From positions 1-31,564 of the forward strand of contig JAQXHB010000113.1 in assembly GCA_029007015.1 (NCBI GenBank): DNA of 31,564 nt, written 5' to 3'. Position 1 is the first letter of the stretch. The number at the start of each line of letters is the position of its first letter. Origin of the DNA: Bacillota bacterium. Its GTDB lineage: Bacteria > Bacillota > Clostridia > Oscillospirales > Acutalibacteraceae. Below are positions 1 through 7,125 of the stretch, in pieces. Position numbers and translations under genes: made by a program. The notes beneath the pieces are model-generated. The model made no database searches. It saw only the letters and a program-made list of their open reading frames with translations, and was not told the DNA's origin.

Positions 1-590
1 GCTGGAACTCCTCCGGCAGGATAATCAGCAGTGTCTGTCTGTCGCCAAACGGCAAGTATGCGGTGGCTTTTACAGTCACCAGCGTCAGCGGAAAATATCA
101 GACGGTGGCCAATATATTCGACAGCGAGGGCGCCGGCGTGGCCACCGTACAGATTGATGAGCACTGCGTGCTGTCGTCTTACGCCAACAACGGCACGGTG
201 TTTGCCATCGGCTCCGATTTTGTTGCCTCTTTCGATTGGGACGGCGGCGGCCTGTCGGTGTATGACTACCCGGCGATAAGTTTTATTGATGCGCAGAGCA
301 ATTTGGGATTGCTGGTTGCGGTTGGCGCGGCCAACTCATCGTCAACGGTATATGTCGTTGACGCATCGGGCAAGCAGAGTGAGCAACTCGAACTTGACAG
401 TTCGATAAGCGATGCCGTTCTGGTCAACAGCGGCGTATATATTCTCACCGGCAACACCGTCGAGTATGTGCCGTTTGAAGGTGAGAGAGAAACCCTTGGC
501 GATATCGGATATGAGTACCGATTTTTGTCGCCGTTTGGCCGCTCGGTAATGGCTCTGTCCGACATGAAACTGCAAAAATTAAAGCGGTAA
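1..590 (+). CDS. Beta-propeller-like protein, DUF5711-like (5' end outside window)
   Basis: The reading frame is open from the first bases of the window (frame 3), so the gene starts upstream and only the C-terminal ~195 residues are seen. They form repeated short beta-strand segments rich in Gly, Ser, Val and Asp, with phrases such as LSPNGKYAV, NGTVFAIGSD and NSGVYILTG. These resemble blades of a WD40/PQQ-like propeller. No catalytic motif is visible. A cvpA-family gene follows 58 nt later. In Clostridia I associate this arrangement with proteins named DUF5711, which are N-terminally membrane-anchored propellers of unknown function; that name is from memory and the anchor would lie outside the window. 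The ATG at 63 is internal, because the residues before it continue the propeller pattern. Confidence 0.6.
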   Translation, partial: WNSSGRIISSVCLSPNGKYAVAFTVTSVSGKYQTVANIFDSEGAGVATVQIDEHCVLSSYANNGTVFAIGSDFVASFDWDGGGLSVYDYPAISFIDAQSNLGLLVAVGAANSSSTVYVVDASGKQSEQLELDSSISDAVLVNSGVYILTGNTVEYVPFEGERETLGDIGYEYRFLSPFGRSVMALSDMKLQKLKR

Positions 591-648
591 TAATGCACAG
601 CATGTACAAATATATTTTAATTATTAACCACGATTCGGAGGGATAAAA

Positions 649-1350
649 ATGAATATCGCGCTTGATATTATTGTTGTAGCAATAGTGTTAATTGTCATGT
701 GCCGAGGCGCGCGCAAAGGCTTTGCCCACGCGATTGTTGAATTTGCGGGATATGCGGCGCTGCTGACTTTCAGCCTGCTTATCAGTACGGGATTGTCCAA
801 CATCACCTATCGGACATTGGTCGAGCCGCGCGTGTGCAGTACAATAGAGTCGACCATTGACGAGGCGGGCGGCGAAAACCTAAGCGCCGCTGTCGATAAG
901 ATATACGATAATCTGCCGTCGCTTGTGACCAATCTGTCCGAAAATCAGGGCATCACGCGCGAGAGCATCAATGAGCAGTTGTCGACCAAAATGCAGTCCG
1001 GCGCATCGGTCGCGGCGCAGACCGTTTCAAATATGTTGGTCAAGCCCATTGTAACATCGATATTCACCGTTGTGTTCCTCATTTTGGTTGTAATTATCGG
1101 CGGCTTTGTCATAAAGTGGCTGGCCAAAATTGCCGACAAGGTATTTTCGGTGTCATTTGTAGGCGGTATCAACCGCTTTTTGGGCGGCCTGCTCGGTGCA
1201 GTTGAAGGGCTGATATTCGCCGCGATATTTGTTTGGGTTGTCAGCATGATTGCACTGATGATGTCAGACGGACTGTTTGGCATAACGGCAGATGTGATAG
1301 ACAGCACCCATCTGTTTAAAATAATAAAGGATTTGAACCCATTGGCATAA
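649..1350 (+). CDS. CvpA family membrane protein
   Basis: This is a 233-residue integral membrane protein with four predicted helices, near residues 2-18, 27-47, 135-157 and 180-205. A soluble loop of ~85 residues separates helices 2 and 3. The N-terminus (ALDIIVVAIVLIVMCRGARKG) and the Gly-rich GGINRFLGGLLGAVEGL segment before the last helix are typical of CvpA, known in E. coli as a colicin V production protein and linked to envelope homeostasis. The long loop is usual for the Firmicutes form. The start is set by GGAGGG a few bases before ATG 649. It is followed 22 nt later by pgsA, so the two are probably co-transcribed. The exact role in this organism is unknown. Confidence 0.85.
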   Translation: MNIALDIIVVAIVLIVMCRGARKGFAHAIVEFAGYAALLTFSLLISTGLSNITYRTLVEPRVCSTIESTIDEAGGENLSAAVDKIYDNLPSLVTNLSENQGITRESINEQLSTKMQSGASVAAQTVSNMLVKPIVTSIFTVVFLILVVIIGGFVIKWLAKIADKVFSVSFVGGINRFLGGLLGAVEGLIFAAIFVWVVSMIALMMSDGLFGITADVIDSTHLFKIIKDLNPLA

Positions 1351-1372
1351 CAGTCGAAAGGAGAGGATATAA

Positions 1373-1969
1373 ATGAAAAAGATATTCACCATTCCTAATA
1401 TACTATCTACGGCTCGACTGTGCCTGATTCCTTTTATCGTGACCCAGTATTTCAGCGACAACTACTTGTCGGCGGTAATTTTGCTGGTGGCCAGCGGCCT
1501 GACCGATGTGGTCGACGGTTTCATCGCCCGCCATTTCAACATGATAAGCGATGTCGGCAAGATACTCGACCCCATTGCTGACAAACTGACCCAAATCACC
1601 GTGGCTGTCTGCCTGTCCATCAAGCATCCCTCTCTGATAACGCTGGTGTTGCTGATAATGTTCAAAGAGGGGTTAATGCTCATCGGCGCCGTGTCAATGA
1701 TAAACAAAACCGACGAGACGCCCTACGCCCGCTGGTGGGGCAAGTTGTCCACCGTACTGCTCTACGCGTTGATGGTATATGTAGTGATTGATGATTATCT
1801 GGGCGGACTCATCCCCGAGTGGACGATAACGGTATTTTCGGTAATAGCCATAATAGGCTCGGTCTTTTCATTGGCCAATTATTATGAAAGTTACCGCCGT
1901 ACGGTGAGTGAACGCAAGGAAAAAGAAAGGCTGTCCGCATCGGCCGAAAATGATGCGGAGAAAAGGTAG
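1373..1969 (+). CDS. pgsA: CDP-diacylglycerol--glycerol-3-phosphate 3-phosphatidyltransferase
   Basis: This enzyme makes phosphatidylglycerol phosphate from CDP-diacylglycerol and glycerol-3-phosphate, the committed step to anionic phospholipids, in the cytoplasmic membrane. The N-terminus (FTIPNILSTARL) is the usual PgsA opening. The CDP-alcohol phosphatidyltransferase signature D-x2-D-G-x2-A-R-x8-G-x3-D-x3-D is complete at about residues 45-71: D, DG, AR, G, D and D all fall in the expected places. Several hydrophobic helices follow, with a charged C-terminal tail rich in Arg, Lys and Glu. The length (198 residues) is normal. An AAAGGAGAGG site precedes ATG 1373. The Clp gene starts 9 nt after its stop, so the two are likely one transcript. 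Confidence 0.93.
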   Translation: MKKIFTIPNILSTARLCLIPFIVTQYFSDNYLSAVILLVASGLTDVVDGFIARHFNMISDVGKILDPIADKLTQITVAVCLSIKHPSLITLVLLIMFKEGLMLIGAVSMINKTDETPYARWWGKLSTVLLYALMVYVVIDDYLGGLIPEWTITVFSVIAIIGSVFSLANYYESYRRTVSERKEKERLSASAENDAEKR

Positions 1970-1978
1970 TTTTTAGTT

Positions 1979-4258
1979 ATGACACTTTGCAGCAAATGTA
2001 AAACCCGACCGGCGGTGCTCTTTGTCACACGCATCGAGGGTGACAAAAGCACGCCCGAGGGCTACTGCCTGAAGTGCGCCAAGGAACTGGGCATTGGGCC
2101 GATTAACGACATGCTCAAGCAGTTCAATATTCCCGACGAGGACCTTGAGGCCATGTCGGAGCAACTCATGCAGTTTGGCGGAATGACCGGTGACGATGAT
2201 GAGGACGGCGATTTTTCTGCCGGCGGTGCGCCGAGTTTTCCGTTTCTGAATGAACTGTTCGGCGGCGCGCCGGCGGCCGATAACGGCACCGAAACCGACG
2301 GCAAGAAGGATAAAAAAGAAAAGAAACACAAAAAGGGTGAAAACCGGCGCAAGTACCTCAGCGGCTATTGCACCGACCTGACGGCGCGCGCCAGAGCGGG
2401 CGAGTTGGACAAAATTATCGGCCGCGACCGCGAGTTGTCGCGTGTGATACAGATTTTGTCTCGCCGGTCAAAGAATAATCCCTGCCTGATAGGCGAGCCG
2501 GGTGTGGGCAAAACGGCTATCGCAGAGGGACTGGCACAGCGCATCGTATCGGGTGATGTGCCGGCCGCACTCATGGACAAGGAGATACACCTGCTCGACT
2601 TGACCGCGCTGGTTGCGGGCACTCAGTTCCGCGGCCAGTTTGAGAGCCGCGTTAAAGGACTCGTGGACGAGGTCAAGCGCGAGGGCAACATCATTCTCTT
2701 TATCGACGAAGTGCACAATATGGTGGGTGCCGGCGATTCGGAGGGCGCCATGAACGCCGCCAACATACTCAAGCCTGCACTCTCGCGCGGCGAAATACAG
2801 GTAATCGGCGCCACTACATTTAAGGAGTATCGCAAGTACATCGAAAAGGACGCGGCGCTTGAGCGCCGGTTCCAGCCCGTGACCGTCGAGGAGCCGTCCA
2901 TTGACGACACAGTGACCATGCTCATCGGCGTCAAGGGATACTATGAGCAGTATCACCGCGTCAGCGTGTCGGACGAGGTCATCCGCAGGGCGGTTACTCT
3001 CTCTGAGCGCTATATAACCGACCGCTTTTTACCCGACAAGGCAATCGACCTTTTGGATGAGTCGTGCGCCAACTGCACTCTGCGCAACAAAGAGGCCGAC
3101 CGCCTTTTCCGCATGCAGAAAAAGTTGAGTGAACTGACCGAGGCCGAGAACCAGATTGAGTCGCAGACCGACGAGGTCGACTACGAGAAACTGGCCAATG
3201 TGCGCGCCCAAAAGGCCAAACTGACCGAGGAGGTCGACCGACTGCGCCCGACTGTGGGCGATAATGTCGTCACCGACGACGATTTGGCGGCGGTCATTGA
3301 GATGTGGACGGGTATTCCGGCCGCCAAAATTAAGGAGAGCAGTTTAAAGAAGTTAAATTCGCTTGAGGGTGCCATTAAGTCGAAAATCATCGGTCAGGAC
3401 CGCGCCGTTGACGAGGTGGTGGCGGCTGTTCGCCGCTCGCGCGTGCAGATTAGTCCGCGCAGACGGCCTGCGTCATTCATCTTTGTCGGCCCCACCGGAG
3501 TGGGCAAAACCGAACTGGTAAAGGTGCTGGCAAAGGAGTTGTTCGACAGCCCTGAAACGCTTATTCGACTTGATATGTCGGAGTTTATGGAGAAACATTC
3601 GGTCTCGCGCATCATCGGCGCACCTCCCGGATATGTCGGCTACGACGAGGCAGGCCAGTTGACCGAAAAGGTGCGGCGCAAGCCATATTCGGTACTGCTC
3701 TTTGACGAGATTGAAAAGGCGCATCCCGATGTGCTCAACATCCTGCTTCAGATACTCGACGACGGCCGCATAACCGACGCGCAGGGGCGCACGGTCAACT
3801 TCGAGAACACGGTCATCATCATGACATCCAACGCCGGCAGTGACCGACAGGGCGGTTCGCTCGGCTTTGGCAAGACGGCCGCGGACATGACGCGCGAAAA
3901 GGTCATGGCGGCGCTTGAGCAATTTCTGCGTCCCGAGTTCCTTGGCCGTGTAGACGAGATAATTATTTTCAACGCGCTCGGTTATGATGAACTTCGCCGC
4001 ATCGCCGCCCTGATGCTGAGCGAACTGACGCCGGTGCTGGCCGATAAGGGGATTACATTCCGCTACAGCGACGAGGTGTGCGAGGAGTTGGCGCGCAGAG
4101 TGGGCAATGCTCCGCGAGGAGCGCGCGAGATGCGCCGCTTGGTGCGCAAGCAGGTGGAGGACAAGATTGCCGCCTTGCTGGTTGAGCGCTGTGACGATGT
4201 GCCGGCCGCTATCGCTGTGACACTGGAAAACGGGGAGATAACCCTGTCGGCGCTGTAA
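1979..4258 (+). CDS. clpE: ATP-dependent Clp protease ATP-binding subunit, ClpE-like
   Basis: A 759-residue HSP100/Clp unfoldase. In place of the usual double Clp-N repeat it begins with a four-cysteine zinc finger (C4, C7, C30, C33), as ClpE does. Residues ~70-125 are a low-complexity linker, first acidic then Lys-rich (DKKEKKHKK). AAA+ domain 1 has Walker A GEPGVGKT at 172-179 and Walker B ending in DE at 243-244. A coiled middle segment lies at ~370-425. AAA+ domain 2 has Walker A GPTGVGKT at 504-511 and Walker B LLFDE at 573-577. An LGF tripeptide at 628-630 sits where the ClpP-docking loop is expected, so it probably feeds substrate to ClpP; no clpP gene lies in the window. ATG 1979 is required to include the zinc finger, and its ribosome binding site (GGAGAAAAGG) overlaps the end of pgsA with long spacing. 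Confidence 0.9.
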   Translation: MTLCSKCKTRPAVLFVTRIEGDKSTPEGYCLKCAKELGIGPINDMLKQFNIPDEDLEAMSEQLMQFGGMTGDDDEDGDFSAGGAPSFPFLNELFGGAPAADNGTETDGKKDKKEKKHKKGENRRKYLSGYCTDLTARARAGELDKIIGRDRELSRVIQILSRRSKNNPCLIGEPGVGKTAIAEGLAQRIVSGDVPAALMDKEIHLLDLTALVAGTQFRGQFESRVKGLVDEVKREGNIILFIDEVHNMVGAGDSEGAMNAANILKPALSRGEIQVIGATTFKEYRKYIEKDAALERRFQPVTVEEPSIDDTVTMLIGVKGYYEQYHRVSVSDEVIRRAVTLSERYITDRFLPDKAIDLLDESCANCTLRNKEADRLFRMQKKLSELTEAENQIESQTDEVDYEKLANVRAQKAKLTEEVDRLRPTVGDNVVTDDDLAAVIEMWTGIPAAKIKESSLKKLNSLEGAIKSKIIGQDRAVDEVVAAVRRSRVQISPRRRPASFIFVGPTGVGKTELVKVLAKELFDSPETLIRLDMSEFMEKHSVSRIIGAPPGYVGYDEAGQLTEKVRRKPYSVLLFDEIEKAHPDVLNILLQILDDGRITDAQGRTVNFENTVIIMTSNAGSDRQGGSLGFGKTAADMTREKVMAALEQFLRPEFLGRVDEIIIFNALGYDELRRIAALMLSELTPVLADKGITFRYSDEVCEELARRVGNAPRGAREMRRLVRKQVEDKIAALLVERCDDVPAAIAVTLENGEITLSAL

Positions 4259-4272
4259 ATAATAAAACGCAA

Positions 4273-4308
4273 AAAAGAACTGATTTCAGTGCTGAAATCA
4301 GTTCTTTT
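4273..4308. terminator. Bidirectional intrinsic terminator between clpE-like gene and thiT
   Basis: A perfect 16-bp inverted repeat (4273-4288 with 4293-4308) has a 4-nt loop. It lies between two convergent stops (4258 plus, 4330 minus). A/T runs flank both sides, giving a U-tract in either direction, so it can end both transcripts. Confidence 0.93.
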
Positions 4309-4329
4309 ATATATGTATGACAGCAGATA

Positions 4330-4890
4330 TTACTTCAGTTTCATCAGGCGCTTGCCCTGGGGAATGAAGCAGATGATGGCGACGGCCACCGTTGTAAAGA
4401 TGAGTTCCGGCAGCATATACTGGCCGTTGTAAATCAGCGAGTAGAGTGCGGGGCTGGCGAAGCCGTAGTCGGCGGCAGTCGATGCCCAGATGGTAAATCC
4501 GGTCGTAAAGTGGGAGGCAAAGCGGAGCACCAGTACCATAGCCGTGCCGACGATAACGCCGATGCGGCCTTTGCTTCTGAAAATGCCGGCCAGACCGATA
4601 AGTGTGAACGGGAACAGATAATCGAACAGCATGCACACAATCCAAACGGTGCCGCTAAGGCCCCAGTTAAGGGCGAAGCCGTCCTGCGCGAATTGAATCA
4701 CGCTATACAGGAAGCCGGAGCAAAGTCCCCAGCCGATGCCGTAACGCACCGATACCAGCACGATGGGCACCATGCTCAGCAGAGTAATGGAGCCGCCGTA
4801 GGGCATCTTCCACACGGTAATCATGCTCAGCACGGTGGCCAGCGCAATCATTACGGCGCTGACAGTCAGTTTTTCGATTTTGGTTTTCAT
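4330..4890 (-). CDS. thiT: Energy-coupled thiamine transporter ThiT (ECF S-component)
   Basis: A 186-residue, six-helix membrane protein that binds thiamine and docks on a shared ECF module, which is not encoded here. Family landmarks are the YGGSITL segment after helix 1, Tyr/Trp-rich loops, an H-x3-G-x2-I-W stretch (SHFTTGFTIWA) and the YNGQYMLPE region. These correspond to the thiamine-pocket His, Trp, Tyr and Asn residues described for ThiT. The start is ATG 4890, placed ten bases after GGAGGG (4901-4906). A longer frame from GTG 4929 would read through that ribosome binding site and the leader terminator, so it was rejected. The gene is preceded by a TPP riboswitch, which independently supports the substrate: expression should fall when thiamine diphosphate is plentiful. 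Confidence 0.95.
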   Translation of the reverse strand: MKTKIEKLTVSAVMIALATVLSMITVWKMPYGGSITLLSMVPIVLVSVRYGIGWGLCSGFLYSVIQFAQDGFALNWGLSGTVWIVCMLFDYLFPFTLIGLAGIFRSKGRIGVIVGTAMVLVLRFASHFTTGFTIWASTAADYGFASPALYSLIYNGQYMLPELIFTTVAVAIICFIPQGKRLMKLK

Positions 4891-4910
4891 TGTTTTGTCA
4901 CCCTCCGGTA

Positions 4911-4946
4911 AAAAAATAAACAGCGTCACGAATAATGTGACGCTGT
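4911..4946 (-). terminator. Leader terminator of the TPP riboswitch upstream of thiT
   Basis: On the minus strand a 10-bp stem (4937-4946 pairing with 4920-4929, 7-nt loop) is followed by TTTATTTTTTT. It lies between the riboswitch aptamer and the thiT ribosome binding site, the position expected of a regulated transcription terminator. A weaker hairpin with six Us lies just upstream (4947-4976). Confidence 0.88.
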
Positions 4947-4975
4947 AAAAAAGGCAACAAAAAATGCAACTGTTG

Positions 4976-5071
4976 CTGATATCCCTACGCCGGCATTATC
5001 CGTATCAGGTTATACGGGTTCGACGCCACGCGCCGTCTCAGCCGGTGTAAACCAGCACCCCACCTATTCAG
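4976..5071 (-). promoter_or_regulatory. TPP (THI-box) riboswitch controlling thiT
   Basis: Read on the minus strand, this contains the hallmark aptamer pieces in order: GGGGTGC, GGCTGAGA, then AACCCG..ACCTGAT, GGATAATGCC and GGCGTAGGGA. A P1 helix can form between 5065-5071 and 4976-4981 with one bulge. The target gene, thiT, is a thiamine transporter, as expected. With the downstream terminator, the likely logic is thiamine diphosphate binding leading to early termination. Confidence 0.97.
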
Positions 5072-5081
5072 TTCGTCCGAC

Positions 5082-5110
5082 ATTATACAACAAAATGTTG
5101 CAGTTGTCAA
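5082..5110 (-). promoter_or_regulatory. Consensus sigma-A promoter for the thiT leader
   Basis: The minus strand carries TTGACA (5105-5110) and TATAAT (5082-5087) separated by exactly 17 nt, both perfect matches. The predicted start near 5075 is just before the riboswitch P1. The -35 lies 3 nt beyond the stop of ATPase subunit D, so the riboswitch unit abuts the ATPase operon. A short dyad (CAACA/TGTTG, 5088-5100) fills most of the spacer. Confidence 0.9.
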
Positions 5111-5113
5111 GGG

Positions 5114-5719
5114 CTATTTTGTCTTTTTGATGACCTTCATGCGCGAAAATTCCTCTCGCTCCTTTTCATCAAGAGCCTCGGTGATGGTTTTAATCTGGCT
5201 CTCAAAGCGCGGAATGATGATGTTCTTGAGCGCGTTGGCCCGCTTCTGCGTTTTCTTGATGGCGGTTGCGAGACGGTAGACGCTGTTTTCTATCTCGGCC
5301 AGCCGTACGGTCAGGCGCTTTACCTCGTTAAACCGAACATACGCTTCGTCGAGCGCCTCGCCGGTCGAATTGTAGCCGTAGCAGTTGTCGGCGTCGGTCT
5401 CGTCGACATGCAGCAGAGGCAGCTCAACACCCATTACACTGCGCAAATCAATTTGCAGTGAATGGTCAACAGGTACCGACGCGGCGATATCATCGACAAT
5501 GCCGAGGGTTATATTGGCCGTCTGGAGCGCCTCATACGCCTGACGGTATGACCGATCAATCTTTGACTGTATTTCGCCAGCCTCACCGACCATGCCCATT
5601 GTCTCGCGGATAAGAATGTTATTCTTGCGGTCGAGCAATTCAAAGCCGGTCTTGGCCAGTGCAAGCGATTTGCTTATTGCCATCAGGTTGCCCTTGGTGG
5701 CAAATACCTGTTCAGCCAC
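5114..5719 (-). CDS. ntpD: V/A-type ATP synthase subunit D
   Basis: Subunit D (201 residues) is the coiled-coil central rotor shaft that turns inside the A3B3 head and joins subunit F. The N-terminal helix (ATKGNLMAISKSLALAKTGFE) matches the conserved start of the family, and a second long helix runs near the C-terminus (TAIKKTQKRANALKNIIIP) with charged residues after it. The length is normal. The start is GTG 5719, placed 8 nt after an AAGGGGG site; the nearby ATG at 5727 is out of frame. It is the last gene of the nine-gene ATPase operon, 32 nt after subunit B. No separate strong terminator is seen after it, so some transcripts may read into the thiT leader. Confidence 0.95.
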   Translation of the reverse strand: MAEQVFATKGNLMAISKSLALAKTGFELLDRKNNILIRETMGMVGEAGEIQSKIDRSYRQAYEALQTANITLGIVDDIAASVPVDHSLQIDLRSVMGVELPLLHVDETDADNCYGYNSTGEALDEAYVRFNEVKRLTVRLAEIENSVYRLATAIKKTQKRANALKNIIIPRFESQIKTITEALDEKEREEFSRMKVIKKTK

Positions 5720-5751
5720 TGCGCCATCCCCCTTTCATAATTTTTGCCCGA

Positions 5752-7125
5752 TTATTCGTGGCAGTACTTCTCAAGCAATGAATCATCAACGCGGTCAAGT
5801 TCACTGCGCGGCAGCAGGCTCAACAGTTGCCAGCCCAGATTGAGGGTCTGCTCCATGGAGCGGTTCTCGTTGGGGCCTTGGCCGATGAAGCGCGCCTCAA
5901 ACTGCTTGCCAAATTCGATGTATTTTTTGTCGATGTCGGACAACTCATCCTCACCGATTACCGACGCCAAAGCACGGGCGTCCATAACCTTGGCATAGGA
6001 CGCAAAAAGTTGGTTGGCCAGTGCTGAGTGGTCGGCGCGTGTGCACCCCTCACCGATGCCGTCCTTCATCAGTCGTGACAGCGACGGCAGAACGCTGACC
6101 GGCGGATAAACGCCGTTGCCGTCGAGCATGCGGCTGAGAACTATCTGCCCCTCGGTGATGTAACCGGTCAGGTCGGGCACCGGATTGGTGATGTCGTCAT
6201 TGGGCATGGTCAGTATGGGCAACTGAGTAACCGAACCGCGCTTGCCCTTTATCATACCGGCGCGCTCGTACAGTGACGCCAAATCGGAGTACAGATATCC
6301 CGGATAGCCCTTGCGCCCCGGAATTTCGCCCTTGGACGATGAAAACTCGCGGCACGCCTCGGCGTAACTGGTCATATCGGTCATGATGACCAAAATGTGC
6401 TTTCCCTGTTCAAAAGCGAGGTACTCGGCGGCCGTCAGCGCACAGCGCGGGGTCAGTATACGCTCGATGACCGGGTCGTTGGACATGTTGAGAAACATGA
6501 CAACGCGGCCGAGTACGCCCGACTCTTCAAAAGAGCGCTTGAAGTAGTCGGCAACATCGTTTTTGACGCCCATCGCGGCAAAGACAACGGCAAAATCGTC
6601 GCCCTCCTCGTCGGCTATCTTAGCCTGACGGACGATTTGCACCGCCAGTTCGTTGTGCTTCATGCCCGAGCCGGAGAATATTGGCAGTTTTTGTCCCCTG
6701 ATAAGGGTTGCGAGACAGTCGATAGAGGATATTCCGGTGTTGATGTAATTGCGCGGATAAACGCGCGACACTGGGTTAATCGGACTGCCGTTGATATCGG
6801 CCATACGCTCAGGATAAACCTCGCCCAAGCCGTCTATCGGGCGGCCGGCACCGTCAAATATGCGTCCGAGAATTTCGGGTGACAGCGGCAGTTCCATGGG
6901 ATGTGCTGTCAGCACCGTACGCGTATTGGTCAGCGAGACGCCGCGCGTGCCTTCAAACACCTGAATGACCACGCGGTCGCCGTCAATCTGTACAATACGG
7001 CCGCTTCTCTCGGTGCCGTTATCAAGCCGCAGCAGAGCAATCTCTTCATAAGCGGCATCCTTGACGCCGTCGAGCACCACCAGCGAGCCGCTGATTTCGC
7101 TCAGACCTATGTGTTCAATAATCAT
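5752..7125 (-). CDS. ntpB: V/A-type ATP synthase subunit B
   Basis: Subunit B (457 residues) is the non-catalytic, nucleotide-binding-fold partner of subunit A in the A3B3 head. Visible family features are the N-terminal beta-barrel region, the GRIFDGAGRPIDG segment, the degenerate P-loop region around SGSGMKHNEL, MTDMTSYAEACRE and the RKGYPGYLYSDLASLYERAG stretch. The C-terminal SLLPRSELDRV segment is also typical. As expected for B, the P-loop is not a canonical GxxxxGKT. Its ATG at 7125 shares one base with the TAA of subunit A, giving tight translational coupling. The length is typical of the family. Confidence 0.97.
   Translation of the reverse strand: MIIEHIGLSEISGSLVVLDGVKDAAYEEIALLRLDNGTERSGRIVQIDGDRVVIQVFEGTRGVSLTNTRTVLTAHPMELPLSPEILGRIFDGAGRPIDGLGEVYPERMADINGSPINPVSRVYPRNYINTGISSIDCLATLIRGQKLPIFSGSGMKHNELAVQIVRQAKIADEEGDDFAVVFAAMGVKNDVADYFKRSFEESGVLGRVVMFLNMSNDPVIERILTPRCALTAAEYLAFEQGKHILVIMTDMTSYAEACREFSSSKGEIPGRKGYPGYLYSDLASLYERAGMIKGKRGSVTQLPILTMPNDDITNPVPDLTGYITEGQIVLSRMLDGNGVYPPVSVLPSLSRLMKDGIGEGCTRADHSALANQLFASYAKVMDARALASVIGEDELSDIDKKYIEFGKQFEARFIGQGPNENRSMEQTLNLGWQLLSLLPRSELDRVDDSLLEKYCHE

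Noticed and set aside
4891..4929. Longer start for thiT at GTG 4929
   Set aside because: It would place the GGAGGG site and the leader terminator U-run inside the coding region.
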